64,000 nucleotides of DNA from a bacterium (GTDB lineage Bacteria > Bdellovibrionota_C > UBA2361 > RFPC01): NCBI GenBank assembly GCA_030431715.1, contig JAUIIO010000002.1, positions 1 to 64,000 on the forward strand, in the 5' to 3' direction. Shown piece by piece: positions 28,205 through 39,849 of the stretch. A program made the position numbers and the translations under genes. Positions within the stretch are counted from its first letter, which is position 1; each line of letters starts with the position of its first letter. The notes below the pieces were generated by a model, which was not told the DNA's origin, did not search any database, and was given only the letters and a program-made list of their open reading frames with translations.

Positions 28205-29512
28205 ATGACCACTCGCACCAAGTCTCAATTCATTGTACTTCTCTCTATCCTTTTCATCACCATTATAAACGTTCAAGCACAGGGAATACTTCCCGATGTG
28301 GATTACAGCGGTTCCCTTGCTGAGCGAAGTACACTTACTGGAGACTGGAATGGACACCGGAATGAATGGTCTAAAGACGGTATACAACTCGACAACTCGC
28401 TTACTCACGTTGCCGGATTTGTCTTAGATGGCGGAACAAAAGGCCCCCTCGTATCAAGGTTCTTTGACGGTGGCGACGAAGAAACACATGCTACTTGGGA
28501 CAATGTGCTTATGCTTGACACCGAAAAGCTTGGTCTTTGGTCTGGCGGTTTGTTGAAGATTCGTGGCGAAGGAAGAGTTGGTGAGGGAGTGAACCACGCA
28601 GCGGGAGCTATATCTCCGGTTGATGTTGATATGCTCTTTCCACTTGAAGGTTACGGGGATGCCATCTACGACCTTACAGAAGCAACGTATATGCACTCTT
28701 TCACAAGTAAGTTCGCGCTTGTCGGTGGGATCCTCAATACTTTAGACGGCGATGCTCTTTCTCTTTCCGGCTCTACTCGTGGAACAGGGCAATTTTTTAA
28801 TCAGGTCTTTGTGTTTAACCCGGTACAGGCTAAAACGGTTCCTTATAAGACACTTGGCGCTGGCGCTGTTTTTACCCCAACAGGTAATCCGACGGATCTC
28901 ATCATAGCCACTAATGTGATGAATACCGAAGATTCCTCGGGATATAATCCATTTAGTCGTGATGAAGGGACAACTGGCGTAGTTGAAGTGAATGCCGGCT
29001 CTCGCTTCTTTGATATGCCGGGAAAACATATTTTTGGTTATTCGTACGGTGATGCCACATACAACAATTTTGATGACCCGAGAATTATCCTACCCGGCCC
29101 AGGGGGAACTAGTAAAAACCGCAGCTATGCAGCATGGTATTCATTTGAACAATATTTCCACGTTGAAAGTGAAGAAAACGGGAAGACAACCGGAATCGGA
29201 CTTTTTGGACGCTTCGGTTTTTCAGATGGAAACCCCAATCCTATAGAGAAGAGCTACAGTATTGGAATTGGCGGAAACGCTCCGTGGCGAGCACGAGATA
29301 CCTTTGGAGTTGGGCTCTATTATCTTGATATGTCAGACGCCATGGTCGTAAACACCCTCGGAGTTGAAGATGAAAAAGGGTTAGAGCTCTTTTATAATGC
29401 CGAGATAACGCCTTGGTTACACTTCACACCCGACTTTCAAATCATAAATCAAGGACTGCCGGGAACAGATACAGCCTATGTGCTGGGCATGAGAACCCAC
29501 GTCATTTTTTAG
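28205..29512 (+). CDS. OprB-type carbohydrate-selective outer-membrane porin
   Basis: The ATG at 28205 is chosen because AGGA lies 5 bases upstream and a signal peptide follows directly (MTTRTKSQFIVLLSILFI to VQA-QGI). The mature protein begins with the OprB hallmark LTGDWNGHRNEWSKDGIQLD. It continues as amphipathic strands (KLGLWSGGLLKIRGEGRVGE, GTTGVVEVNAGSRFFDMPGK) and ends with a beta-strand finishing in Phe (AYVLGMRTHVIF), as outer-membrane barrels do. At 435 residues it is of typical length. It would allow sugar diffusion across the outer membrane. No sugar-catabolic genes lie beside it; DAHP synthase follows in the same direction 114 bp later. Confidence 0.88.
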   Translation: MTTRTKSQFIVLLSILFITIINVQAQGILPDVDYSGSLAERSTLTGDWNGHRNEWSKDGIQLDNSLTHVAGFVLDGGTKGPLVSRFFDGGDEETHATWDNVLMLDTEKLGLWSGGLLKIRGEGRVGEGVNHAAGAISPVDVDMLFPLEGYGDAIYDLTEATYMHSFTSKFALVGGILNTLDGDALSLSGSTRGTGQFFNQVFVFNPVQAKTVPYKTLGAGAVFTPTGNPTDLIIATNVMNTEDSSGYNPFSRDEGTTGVVEVNAGSRFFDMPGKHIFGYSYGDATYNNFDDPRIILPGPGGTSKNRSYAAWYSFEQYFHVESEENGKTTGIGLFGRFGFSDGNPNPIEKSYSIGIGGNAPWRARDTFGVGLYYLDMSDAMVVNTLGVEDEKGLELFYNAEITPWLHFTPDFQIINQGLPGTDTAYVLGMRTHVIF

Positions 29513-29626
29513 TCTCACATATTGAGAATGTCGAAATAAACGAGGTTGATACTCGCTGGAGACTTTAATCAGGACAGTAGAAATGCTACCTTAGCGCTCT
29601 TATTCCCTAAATCATGGAGGTAGAGA

Positions 29627-30715
29627 ATGGGACGTGATGAAAAGTCCGCAGGAAACGCTTCTGCTGTCCTTCGAAATACAAACATCAGGGCGAAACTCGA
29701 GTTGCCCACCCCTGAAGACATAAAAGCGAAGCTGCAACTGACCAGTGATATAAAAGAGCTAGTATTAGATACCAGAAAAACGGTAAGTGACATCATCCAC
29801 GGAGTAGACTCACGTTATCTTGTAGTAGTTGGCCCTTGCTCGATCCATGATCCAGATGCAGCGCTCGACTACGCAGAGAGACTCAAAAAAGTAATCGAGC
29901 AAACATCTGAAACCCTCTGTATTGTTATGAGAGCATATTTTGAAAAGCCTCGGACATCAGTTGGTTGGAAAGGCTTTATTAATGACCCCCATCTTGATGA
30001 CTCCTTTGAGATTGCGGAGGGGTTATACCGCGCTAGAAAACTTTTACTCGAGATTAATGAGCTGGGAGTCCCTGTTGGCACAGAAGCGCTTGATCCGATC
30101 ACCCCTCAGTACCTTGATGACCTCATCTCTTGGTACGCCATCGGTGCCAGAACAGTCGAATCTCAAACTCACCGTGAAATGGCCAGTGGACTCTCTGCTC
30201 CTGTTGGTATTAAGAATGGAACAGATGGAAATCTTGAGGTCATGAAAAATGCCCTCTTAGCAGTATCAAACCCCCATCACTTTCTTGGCATCTCTGAAAA
30301 TGGTCGGTGTACGGTGTATGAAACACGTGGCAACAGTGCTGCTCATGGAATACTACGTGGGGGAAAAACTCCAAACTTTGATCCAGAAAGCATGCTTGAA
30401 GCTGAGCAGTGTCTTTCTCAGGTTGATGTGAGCTCTCGGCTCCTAGTTGACTGCAGTCACGGAAACTCCAATAAGCAGCCCGAAAAACAACCTGAAGTGA
30501 TTCAAAGTCTTCTTGATCAAATAGAGAACGGGGACAAAAATATCGCGGGCTTTATGATTGAAAGTAATATTTATGGCGGCAATCAGCCACTTCCAGAAGA
30601 CCTCTCAACACTAAAGTACGGAGTTTCAATAACGGATGGTTGCCTTGGCTGGGAAGAAAGTGAACAGCTGCTCTACAATATCCAAGAATGCCTGAGGGGC
30701 ACTACTCAAAAGTAG
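29627..30715 (+). CDS. 3-deoxy-7-phosphoheptulonate (DAHP) synthase, class I
   Basis: It condenses phosphoenolpyruvate with erythrose 4-phosphate, the first step of aromatic amino-acid synthesis, in the cytoplasm. The protein shows the AroF/AroG/AroH pattern: VVGPCSIHDPDAALDYA, MRAYFEKPRTSVGWKGFIND, GTEALDPITPQYLDDLISW, GARTVESQTHREMASGLS, KNGTDGN, LVDCSHGNSNK and GFMIESNIYGGNQ. Metal-binding Cys (in GPCSIHD), His (CSHGN), Glu (MIES) and an Asp are present. The 362-residue length is normal. It has the best ribosome site in the window (GGAGGT, 6 bases before ATG). Feedback class cannot be assigned by eye. Confidence 0.94.
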   Translation: MGRDEKSAGNASAVLRNTNIRAKLELPTPEDIKAKLQLTSDIKELVLDTRKTVSDIIHGVDSRYLVVVGPCSIHDPDAALDYAERLKKVIEQTSETLCIVMRAYFEKPRTSVGWKGFINDPHLDDSFEIAEGLYRARKLLLEINELGVPVGTEALDPITPQYLDDLISWYAIGARTVESQTHREMASGLSAPVGIKNGTDGNLEVMKNALLAVSNPHHFLGISENGRCTVYETRGNSAAHGILRGGKTPNFDPESMLEAEQCLSQVDVSSRLLVDCSHGNSNKQPEKQPEVIQSLLDQIENGDKNIAGFMIESNIYGGNQPLPEDLSTLKYGVSITDGCLGWEESEQLLYNIQECLRGTTQK

Positions 30716-30745
30716 CACCCCATTTCATTTTAGGCACGGTTGCTC

Positions 30746-33112
<2,367 letters not shown>

Positions 33113-33155
33113 CTATTGGTCAGCACGAGACAATGTATCAGGTTTAAACACCGGT

Positions 33156-33175
33156 CTATTTACCGCGGTAAAGAG
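33156..33175. promoter_or_regulatory. Palindromic operator candidate between katG and glycosyltransferase genes
   Basis: A perfect 14-bp palindrome TTTACCGCGGTAAA (33159-33172), extendable to 20 bp with one mismatch each side. It lies in the 304-bp divergent intergenic region, about 155 bp from katG and 135 bp from the glycosyltransferase start. I saw nothing else of note in this gap. It does not match the OxyR, Fur/PerR or LexA consensus that I know. Confidence 0.45.
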
Positions 33176-33308
33176 ATGATGAAATTGAGTGCGATAAAAA
33201 GATTCATTAGTAGAGAGTTCAACATTAAAATGCCCTGCAAGTCATATTTGATATTGATGATAGAAGGAGTTGATAATACGTTCTCAAATAGAGTTATACA
33301 GGGCAAAT

Positions 33309-34562
33309 ATGACAAAACGCAAAAGAATGCTCGCTTGGTCAGATTCCGGCACTATCTTTACCGGGTTTGGAAAGATTACGAACTATGTGCTTCAAGCACT
33401 CATAAAAGAGCTGGATTTCGAAGTAGATCAGGTCGGAGTGAGCTACTTTGGGGAATTCTATGACCCTGAGGAGTATCCGTGGAGAATTTCAAGTGCGAAC
33501 TCTCGGGATCCTCGCGATCCAAGCGGGAAAGGCCTTTTTCTTCATTCATTAAAAACGGGCAACTACGATTATGTCTGGATTCAGATGGATATCCAACATG
33601 TCGTTACAATTGAGAAGCGTCTCCTAGAAATAAAAGAAGAGCTCATTAAGAACGGAAAAACATTTCCAGTAATACTCTATTACGTTCCGATTGATTTCGA
33701 ACCGCTTGAAGATGTCGCAGAGAAATTTAAGTTCTGCGACCACATCATTCCCTACACTCAGTATGCTAAAGAAAAGATTCTTGAGAGCTGCCCCGATCTT
33801 TCCGCTCGAATTCATGTAATAGAATGCGGATATGATTCTAAAAGTGTTTTACGCTTAAGTCCTGAGTCGCGAAAAATCTACCGCAAGAGCCATTTTGGAA
33901 TTCAAGATGACAGCACGTTCTTAGTATTAAATGTGAATAGGAATTCGACTCGAAAGATGCTTCCCCATGTGCTTAGAGTCTACCAAGAATTCAGAGAGAA
34001 AGCTCCCAACTCAAAACTTTATTTACATACCGACCCTCAGGACAAAGCTACTGACATTGATCTCCTGACGGCTTCAAAAGCGTTGAATCTGAAAGTGGGG
34101 ACTGATGTTCTTTTCCCTGAGAACTTCGCAGTTGGAAAACCAAAGTCACAGGCTACGCTCACAGCTATCTACAATGCGTCAGACTGTTTTTTTACAACTG
34201 CTTTCGGTGAAGGATGGGGGCTTACTCACACAGATGCAATGGCTACTCAAGTTCCCGTCATTGCCCCGAATAATACCGTATTTCCTGAGCATTTGGGGGA
34301 CGGAAAGCGCGGCTATCTCTATCCATGCAAGGAGAGTCTGTGGTTTCCCGGCATCGGCTACCGTCCGGTCCCCAGAATTGAAGACTGCTTGAGCGCACTT
34401 CTGGAAGCATACGCTGACTTTGAACAGATGCACACGAAAGGAACATGCCAGAATCTGGAAGATAAAATCAGATTCGCCAAGGAGTGGATAGAAGAGCGGA
34501 GTATCCAGAATATCACTCAGCAGTGGGTGCAGTACTTCCATGAGCGAGTCTTCAACTCGTAG
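33309..34562 (+). CDS. GT-B glycosyltransferase, family 4-like
   Basis: The ATG at 33309 has AGGG about 7 bases upstream and starts the typical first strand MLAWSDSGTIFTGFG; an earlier in-frame ATG at 33270 would add 13 polar residues. The C-terminal Rossmann domain shows LVLNVNRNSTRKMLPHVLRV, KLYLHTDP, DVLFPEN and the donor-binding EGWGLTHTDAMATQVPVIAP, which corresponds to the E-x7-E-type motif of GT4 although the second Glu is replaced by Asp/Ala positions. There is no membrane segment, so it acts in the cytoplasm, probably transferring a sugar nucleotide to an envelope glycan. It has no clustered polysaccharide genes, so the acceptor is unknown. Confidence 0.8.
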   Translation: MTKRKRMLAWSDSGTIFTGFGKITNYVLQALIKELDFEVDQVGVSYFGEFYDPEEYPWRISSANSRDPRDPSGKGLFLHSLKTGNYDYVWIQMDIQHVVTIEKRLLEIKEELIKNGKTFPVILYYVPIDFEPLEDVAEKFKFCDHIIPYTQYAKEKILESCPDLSARIHVIECGYDSKSVLRLSPESRKIYRKSHFGIQDDSTFLVLNVNRNSTRKMLPHVLRVYQEFREKAPNSKLYLHTDPQDKATDIDLLTASKALNLKVGTDVLFPENFAVGKPKSQATLTAIYNASDCFFTTAFGEGWGLTHTDAMATQVPVIAPNNTVFPEHLGDGKRGYLYPCKESLWFPGIGYRPVPRIEDCLSALLEAYADFEQMHTKGTCQNLEDKIRFAKEWIEERSIQNITQQWVQYFHERVFNS

Positions 34563-34639
34563 CCCCAAGCACTTTAGCGCATATCACAGCCCCTGAACGG
34601 CGTATTGGATAACCCCTGAAAGTATGGTAAACTAGAAAA

Positions 34640-34673
34640 AAGCGATTTGATGATAATACTGAGACTATCGCTT
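34640..34673. promoter_or_regulatory. Stem in the DEAD-box helicase upstream region
   Basis: AAGCGAT/ATCGCTT arms with a 20-base loop lie in the 297-bp gap before the helicase gene. They could be an mRNA structure of a long cold-responsive leader. No other notable feature apart from a TATAAT directly upstream of the ATG (34850-34855). Confidence 0.25.
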
Positions 34674-34859
34674 AGGAAACGTGTAGATTTGCCCTGAAAC
34701 TCTCCTTAAAAGAGGCAAAGGTTCGAAGCGAGTTACTCAAAAACCCCCTTCTGCATTGACACACATTATTAATTGATTTTGCTAAGAATGACTGTGTCGG
34801 GATGCTTGAACACTCCCACAGCTCTTATACGTGAGCATCTTCCATAAGGTATAATATAT

Positions 34860-36125
34860 ATGACTACTCAATCATTTGAGGACCTAGCCCTCGACAAACG
34901 AATACTTTCTGCACTTGATGAAGCCGGATACCAAGAACCTACAGAGATTCAATCACGTGCCATCCCTGAGGTCCTTAATGGACACGATCTCATGGCCACT
35001 GCCAGAACTGGAACTGGAAAAACGGCAGCCTTCACCCTCCCCCTCCTTCAGCTTATGATTGCGAAAACAGGGATCGACAAAAAACAAGCTGCCGAAGAGC
35101 AAACCGAAAGTGACCAAGATAGTAATGGCCGCAAGCCAGGGAGAAGAATAAAGCTGCTAACGCTTATACTCAGCCCAACGAGAGAGCTCGCGCAGCAGAT
35201 TGAGTCAAACCTTGAAGCGTACGCAGCAAATCTTCCCTTTAAAACAATGTCAGTAGTTGGTGGTCTCCCCATCGGTAAGCAGATTCGCAAATTACAGAAG
35301 GGGGTAGATATCCTTGTGGCCACACCGGGAAGATTGCTCGATCTGATGCAACGTCGAGCTGTACGACTTCGGGATGTGAGTTTTTTCGTTCTTGATGAAG
35401 CCGACCGTATGCTTGATATGGGCTTTATTCATGACGTACAGGATATTGCTCGTGAGCTGCGAAAAGAGCGCCAAACACTCCTCTTTTCAGCCACGGCCTC
35501 TCCTGAGATTCAACAGCTTTCTCGCACCCTCTTAAAAGATCCCAAGCATCTCTCCGTGAGCCCGCCACAATCAGTTGCTGAAAATATCACGCAAAAACTC
35601 ATGTTTGTTGAGCTAAAAAACAAGAGAGCTTTAATGCTAGAGCTTCTTTCAGATCCGGATATTAAAAGCGCTCTGGTCTTTACCGAAACAAAATCAAACG
35701 CGAACGTGCTTGCATCCATGCTCTCTCAGGCGGGGATTGATGCTGATGCAATCCATTCAGATAAAAATCAACGAGTAAGACAACAGGTCCTCTCTGATTT
35801 TGAAGATGGAAAAATTAAAGTTCTTGTTGCAACCGATGTTATGGCCCGAGGAATAGATGTAGACGGCATCACACATGTTTTTAATTATGAGCTTCCTGGC
35901 GATCCTGAAAATTTTGTACACCGAATTGGGCGCACAGCCCGTGCAGGTGCTAGCGGGGTTGCCATATCACTTTGCGACCTCTCTGAAGTGAGCAATCTCA
36001 AATCGATCGAAAGTTTCTCTAAGATCGAACTCCCGGTAGATAGAGAGCATAAATACCACTCTCCATTTGTTGAAACGATGAAGAATCAGAAGGAATCGCC
36101 TTTTGCGAAACGTGGTCGGCGCTAG
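34860..36125 (+). CDS. DEAD-box RNA helicase, RhlE-like
   Basis: An ATP-dependent RNA helicase used in ribosome assembly and RNA decay. The Q motif region is FEDLALDKRILSALDEAGYQ, with motif I ARTGTGKT, Ia SPTRELAQQ, GG and TPGR, motif II VLDEADRMLDMGF, motif III SAT, and motifs IV-VI (LVFTETKSNA, LVATDVMARGIDVDG, HRIGRTARAG). The C-terminal extension is short and basic (AKRGRR). A hydrophilic insert of about 25 residues (TGIDKKQAAEEQTESDQDSN) lies between motifs I and Ia. TATAAT sits 4 bases before the ATG with no clear ribosome site, which would fit a leaderless transcript if that -10 is used. Confidence 0.92.
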   Translation: MTTQSFEDLALDKRILSALDEAGYQEPTEIQSRAIPEVLNGHDLMATARTGTGKTAAFTLPLLQLMIAKTGIDKKQAAEEQTESDQDSNGRKPGRRIKLLTLILSPTRELAQQIESNLEAYAANLPFKTMSVVGGLPIGKQIRKLQKGVDILVATPGRLLDLMQRRAVRLRDVSFFVLDEADRMLDMGFIHDVQDIARELRKERQTLLFSATASPEIQQLSRTLLKDPKHLSVSPPQSVAENITQKLMFVELKNKRALMLELLSDPDIKSALVFTETKSNANVLASMLSQAGIDADAIHSDKNQRVRQQVLSDFEDGKIKVLVATDVMARGIDVDGITHVFNYELPGDPENFVHRIGRTARAGASGVAISLCDLSEVSNLKSIESFSKIELPVDREHKYHSPFVETMKNQKESPFAKRGRR

Positions 36126-36311
36126 CGCCAACTGAAGCGGAGGCCAATAACTTCTTAGCCCCCTCTAGGTGTTAAGAGCGAACCCACTAATAGAAGCAAA
36201 ATGATTGGCATACGTCCAAACAAAGTCAGAACAAGACTTCCATGAGAGCGAATTCAGAAATAAATAAGTCGGGGTCGAGAATGTGAGAGAAGATTACAAA
36301 ACCTCTAGGAG

Positions 36312-36527
36312 CTACGCCCCCGGTTTCTTTTCACCCAATCCTTTCATGCGCTCTTCTACAAGTAACTGTAGCCCTTCCATCGCATCTGAAATGGCATCTT
36401 CTCGAGAATCACAGATATCAGAGATCTTTATAGTACCAGTTGCACGGTGAAGAGCACGGACCTGATAGGTTCCATCACTTCGGTGGTCAACTGCAAGCTC
36501 TACCTGATCTTCGTCCATATCATTCAT
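36312..36527 (-). CDS. Small hypothetical protein
   Basis: A 71-residue, acidic-then-mixed protein (DQVELAVDHRSDGTYQVRAL, then a helix SREDAISDAMEGLQLLVEER). It looks like a beta-hairpin followed by a long helix. There is no signal peptide or Cys. ATGs at 36527 and 36518 are both possible; the latter has GGGA at better spacing. It is placed between the helicase and the DUF502 gene on the opposite strand. Coding is plausible from composition but not proven. Confidence 0.45.
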   Translation of the reverse strand: MNDMDEDQVELAVDHRSDGTYQVRALHRATGTIKISDICDSREDAISDAMEGLQLLVEERMKGLGEKKPGA

Positions 36528-36656
36528 CCCGCTTATAATACGAGATTTTAACGATCATGAACAGGGGCGCCTTCACAGCAAACTCGAATAAATATTTATT
36601 CTGAATAGAAATCAGGCTAGGATGACCACACATATATTTTGTGGTGAATCGAACCG

Positions 36657-37244
36657 ATGAAAAAGATACATTTCCTACGAACTACTCTCTTTGGCGGACT
36701 TGTCTTTCTCGTACCCTTCATCGTACTCGTTGTGATTCTCTCAAAAGCAGTACGGTTAATGCATGCTATTGCCAAACCTATTGGAAAATTTGTCCCCCTT
36801 GAAACATTCGGGGGTATTGCCATCGTTGATATCATAGCTCTTCTTGTCATTATTTTGCTCTGTTTTGTCGCCGGCCTCCTTGCCCGAAGCTATCCCGGAA
36901 AAGCTGTATTTCGAGTAGCTGATAATACCCTGATGGCGCTTATGCCGGGGTATGCGCTCATGAAAGAGCGGGTCATGATTCATATCGCTGATTCTTCCGA
37001 GATCAATATGCTAAAACCGGTGCTGGTAACTTTTGATGACCATCGACTGATTGCATTTGAGGTGGAGCGTGATGCGAGCCAGCACGCGGTGGTATTTCTC
37101 CCCGGGGCTCCTGATCCGTGGAGCGGCTCAACGGTTATTGTCGAGCAGTCGAGAGTTGAGCCCTTAGATGCAAATAATAACAAGTCTATCGTGGAATCTC
37201 TTAAGAAAATGGGTATAGGAACGCTTTCTCTTGCAAGCTCCTGA
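36657..37244 (+). CDS. DUF502 family integral membrane protein
   Basis: It has two transmembrane segments, about residues 9-31 (LFGGLVFLVPFIVLVVILSK) and 54-77 (IVDIIALLVIILLCFVAGLL), followed by a soluble domain of about 115 residues (MPGYALMKERV, PVLVTFDDHRLIAFEVERD, VVFLPGAPDPWSGSTVIVEQ). This matches DUF502, a widespread inner-membrane family of unknown role. The usual family signature around the second half (FLPTTPNPTSG) is recognisable as FLPGAPDPWSG. It stands alone; no functional hint comes from neighbours. Confidence 0.8.
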   Translation: MKKIHFLRTTLFGGLVFLVPFIVLVVILSKAVRLMHAIAKPIGKFVPLETFGGIAIVDIIALLVIILLCFVAGLLARSYPGKAVFRVADNTLMALMPGYALMKERVMIHIADSSEINMLKPVLVTFDDHRLIAFEVERDASQHAVVFLPGAPDPWSGSTVIVEQSRVEPLDANNNKSIVESLKKMGIGTLSLASS

Positions 37245-37284
37245 TCTCTATAATCCCCCTATCCTTCCATCTTTATAGAGGATT

Positions 37285-37313
37285 TTGAGTAAAATCATCG
37301 AATCTTGTATAAT
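37285..37313 (+). promoter_or_regulatory. Sigma-70-type promoter upstream of the Enzyme I-like gene
   Basis: TTGAGT and TATAAT are separated by exactly 17 bases. Start of transcription would be near 37320, leaving a short leader of about 28 bases before the ATG at 37348. Confidence 0.6.
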
Positions 37314-37347
37314 TATCGCCGTAGTATTTGATCAAAAGTTGTAACCC

Positions 37348-39183
37348 ATGCCCCACTCCGATCCCCACCACCAGCACCTTCTAAATCTCAACGATGCCCC
37401 CTCGCTTCCCGCACACACTGGACCACTCGAGGTACGCGTAGAAGGTAAGACAGTAGCTGATGGTACAGCTATGGCAAAGGCTCTGCTTATTCACGACATG
37501 GGATCAGATCTACAGGTCGATCGTAGCACTATTACGAGTGAGCAGGTTCAGCCAGAGCTTGAATTATTCGAAAAGACCCTTCAGGAGGCACTTAACAATA
37601 TCGAAAACGACCCCTGCTTTTGTGACCCTGAAAAGGCTGCAGAAAGGGATGGTCACAAACGCATGAAAAAAACCATGATAATGGCGGCCAGAAGGAATGA
37701 AAAAATTAAGGAACTTATCCGCTCTCACCACAATATTTGTGACGCAATTGACACCGTGTATTCCGACACGATTGCACTCGCAAAGGATGAAAATCCTACT
37801 TTCGTAACAGATCTTCAGCAAGTCCGTAATGAGCTTATCCTTGCACTTCAAGGAACAAAGTGTCAGGTCTTACAGCTTCTTGAACGAACCCAAGAAAAAT
37901 ATATCCTCTGTGCTCAGCGGCTCTCTTCTGAATCGGTTTATGCTGGCTTACGTGGTGGCGGTCTCTGCGGCATAGTTACTGGTGACTATACTCCAGGAGC
38001 CCATGCTCCGATTGTCGCTGGGGCACATAGCATACCTGTCCTCGCTCTGGACAAAAGCGATATACGACAGATTATCACTGAAGGTGATAGTCTTATACTC
38101 GATGGTCATACAGGCACACTCTACGTTAACCCTGATAATAACACTGCAGATCGATTTGGGCACGGGATTGTAAACCTTACTCAACCCGAGAAAGTCTCCA
38201 TCACTTCTCCCATACTCACACCTGACGGGATTCAACTGCACATATATTCAAGCATAAGTAGCTTTGAAGACGAGGCGGCAGAGTCGGTTGAATACGGATC
38301 AGGAGGACTCGGGCTTATTCGTTCTGAGATCGCTTACTTCCACTCCTTTTCCTGCTCAGCGAAAGAGTGTGAAGCAGAACTGACTGAGGCATACCGCAAT
38401 CTCTTTGCAACCTATCAGGGGCTACCAGCTCAAATACGCACCTTTGATTTCGCAGCTGATAAATCCCGTTCCATCGTAAGAGAAATACTTCAAAAAGAAC
38501 TGCCACCTGCGACCCTTGGAAAATTCAGCACTAGTGAGCTTATCCGAGATTATTTCATAGCTCCTCAGATCCGCGCCATCCTACGTGCTTCTGTAGCGCA
38601 CCACAATCCTCGTATCTATTTCGCAAATATTGGAACAAGTGAACGTTTTCGAAAATACTCTGGATTTATTGAACATCAGAAAGGAATCTTACAAGGCCTT
38701 GGACACAACTTTAGTGATCGGCTAGAAGTGGGAGCCATGATTGAGAGCGTAGATGGCATAAGAAATGTCGATAGGATCGCAAAAGCTGGCGCCAAGTTTA
38801 TCTGTATCGGCAGTAATGATCTCTTAAGCAGCGTTACAGGCGCTGACAGACAGAGTGACACTATGATGCCGTGTAATCCCACGGTCCTTGAACAACTCAA
38901 AGATCTTAAACTCGAAGATCTCAAAAGGCGCCACAACATCGATGTTCACGTTTGTGGGAATCTGGCGAAACCTGCCTATGTTCCCCTTCTCCTTGCCTTA
39001 GGATTCGATAGGCTAGCCGCCCTAACAAAAGAATTTGGCATGATGCAGGAAGTGGCCTCATCAATTCCTGCAGAAGATCGAGAATCGCTCTTACGTGATG
39101 TCCTCAACGAAGAGTCTGGAGATGTTGTCCGTAATATACTGGTTGACTTTTATCAGAAGAGAAACATTGACATAAGCTGGTAA
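37348..39183 (+). CDS. Divergent PTS Enzyme I-like phosphoenolpyruvate phosphotransferase
   Basis: Enzyme I takes phosphate from PEP onto a His and passes it to HPr. Seen here: an N-terminal helical region (about 60-190), a phosphohistidine domain with candidate His219 in a changed context (YTPGAHAPIVAGAHSIPVLA where classical EI has GGRTSH), and the PEP-binding TIM barrel (GGLGLIRSEIAY, RTFDFAADKS, GAMIESVDGIRNVDRI, CIGSNDLLS). The catalytic Cys536 lies in VCGNLAKP. At 611 residues it is slightly longer than E. coli EI (575). The extreme N-terminus is His-rich (MPHSDPHHQH). No HPr or EII gene is near, so it may feed a regulatory relay rather than sugar uptake. Orthology to ptsI itself is not certain. 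Confidence 0.75.
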   Translation: MPHSDPHHQHLLNLNDAPSLPAHTGPLEVRVEGKTVADGTAMAKALLIHDMGSDLQVDRSTITSEQVQPELELFEKTLQEALNNIENDPCFCDPEKAAERDGHKRMKKTMIMAARRNEKIKELIRSHHNICDAIDTVYSDTIALAKDENPTFVTDLQQVRNELILALQGTKCQVLQLLERTQEKYILCAQRLSSESVYAGLRGGGLCGIVTGDYTPGAHAPIVAGAHSIPVLALDKSDIRQIITEGDSLILDGHTGTLYVNPDNNTADRFGHGIVNLTQPEKVSITSPILTPDGIQLHIYSSISSFEDEAAESVEYGSGGLGLIRSEIAYFHSFSCSAKECEAELTEAYRNLFATYQGLPAQIRTFDFAADKSRSIVREILQKELPPATLGKFSTSELIRDYFIAPQIRAILRASVAHHNPRIYFANIGTSERFRKYSGFIEHQKGILQGLGHNFSDRLEVGAMIESVDGIRNVDRIAKAGAKFICIGSNDLLSSVTGADRQSDTMMPCNPTVLEQLKDLKLEDLKRRHNIDVHVCGNLAKPAYVPLLLALGFDRLAALTKEFGMMQEVASSIPAEDRESLLRDVLNEESGDVVRNILVDFYQKRNIDISW

Positions 39184-39210
39184 AGTCATGCTTTTGCATC
39201 TCTTCCCTTA

Positions 39211-39780
39211 TCAAATATAAGGACGACAAATCGTCTTTTCTTTAGACTGCACTGGAGCTTTCTTTTGATCAATGAGCTTTTGCAGCTCAGGGTCTTCTGG
39301 AGCAAACGATTTCGTATTGGGATGATGTAGAGATTCTAAAAGAAAGAGATTGGCCTCGGCTGTTAGCGAAAAATGTGTATAGCCTCTCGTGATTGCGATT
39401 GACTCAACAGGATACGTAGCCCCTCTATCTCTTAGTGAGTAAAGATATTGGCCACTGGTATTGTAAAGATGGCTGAAGGTCGACGACGGAAGATTAAGAA
39501 ATTTCTGATACAGGATGAAGCCCTTCTCATGAGGCTGACAAGATGCTAGGAATGCACCTATCTTTTCATTGCCCGCACAGTGATACACAGCTTCGCTGCT
39601 CGCACACCTCTTTAGGCACTCCCCACTATCATTTTTACTGAGCTGCAAGACTCTAATTCCAGCACCAGAAGCTGCGCCCACGAAAAGACTCAGCGCTCCA
39701 ACTGAGAGCTGGGACAGCATCCTTCTCCGGCTCTCTACAAATGACTCTGAATCAGTCCCCGGGGAGGAGGGGAAAGCCAT
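39211..39780 (-). CDS. Putative Tat-exported protein, unknown function
   Basis: From the ATG at 39780 the N-terminus reads MAFPSSPGTDSESFVESRRR, then MLSQLSVGALSLFVGAASGA. This looks like a twin-arginine signal (SRRRML plus a mildly hydrophobic stretch). Longer frames starting at 39843 or 39924 are possible, but the latter runs into the structured repeat A, so I choose the shorter start. The mature part has four to five Cys (GECLKRCASSEAVYHCAGN, ASCQPHEKG) and ends in a basic/Pro segment (KAPVQSKEKTICRPYI). No family recognised. Confidence 0.42.
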   Translation of the reverse strand: MAFPSSPGTDSESFVESRRRMLSQLSVGALSLFVGAASGAGIRVLQLSKNDSGECLKRCASSEAVYHCAGNEKIGAFLASCQPHEKGFILYQKFLNLPSSTFSHLYNTSGQYLYSLRDRGATYPVESIAITRGYTHFSLTAEANLFLLESLHHPNTKSFAPEDPELQKLIDQKKAPVQSKEKTICRPYI

Positions 39781-39849
39781 ACTGGCAAAGGCCTCATCCC
39801 GAGCAACGAGTGGCTCTGTCTGGCGTGAAACGGCACTACACATAGCAAG

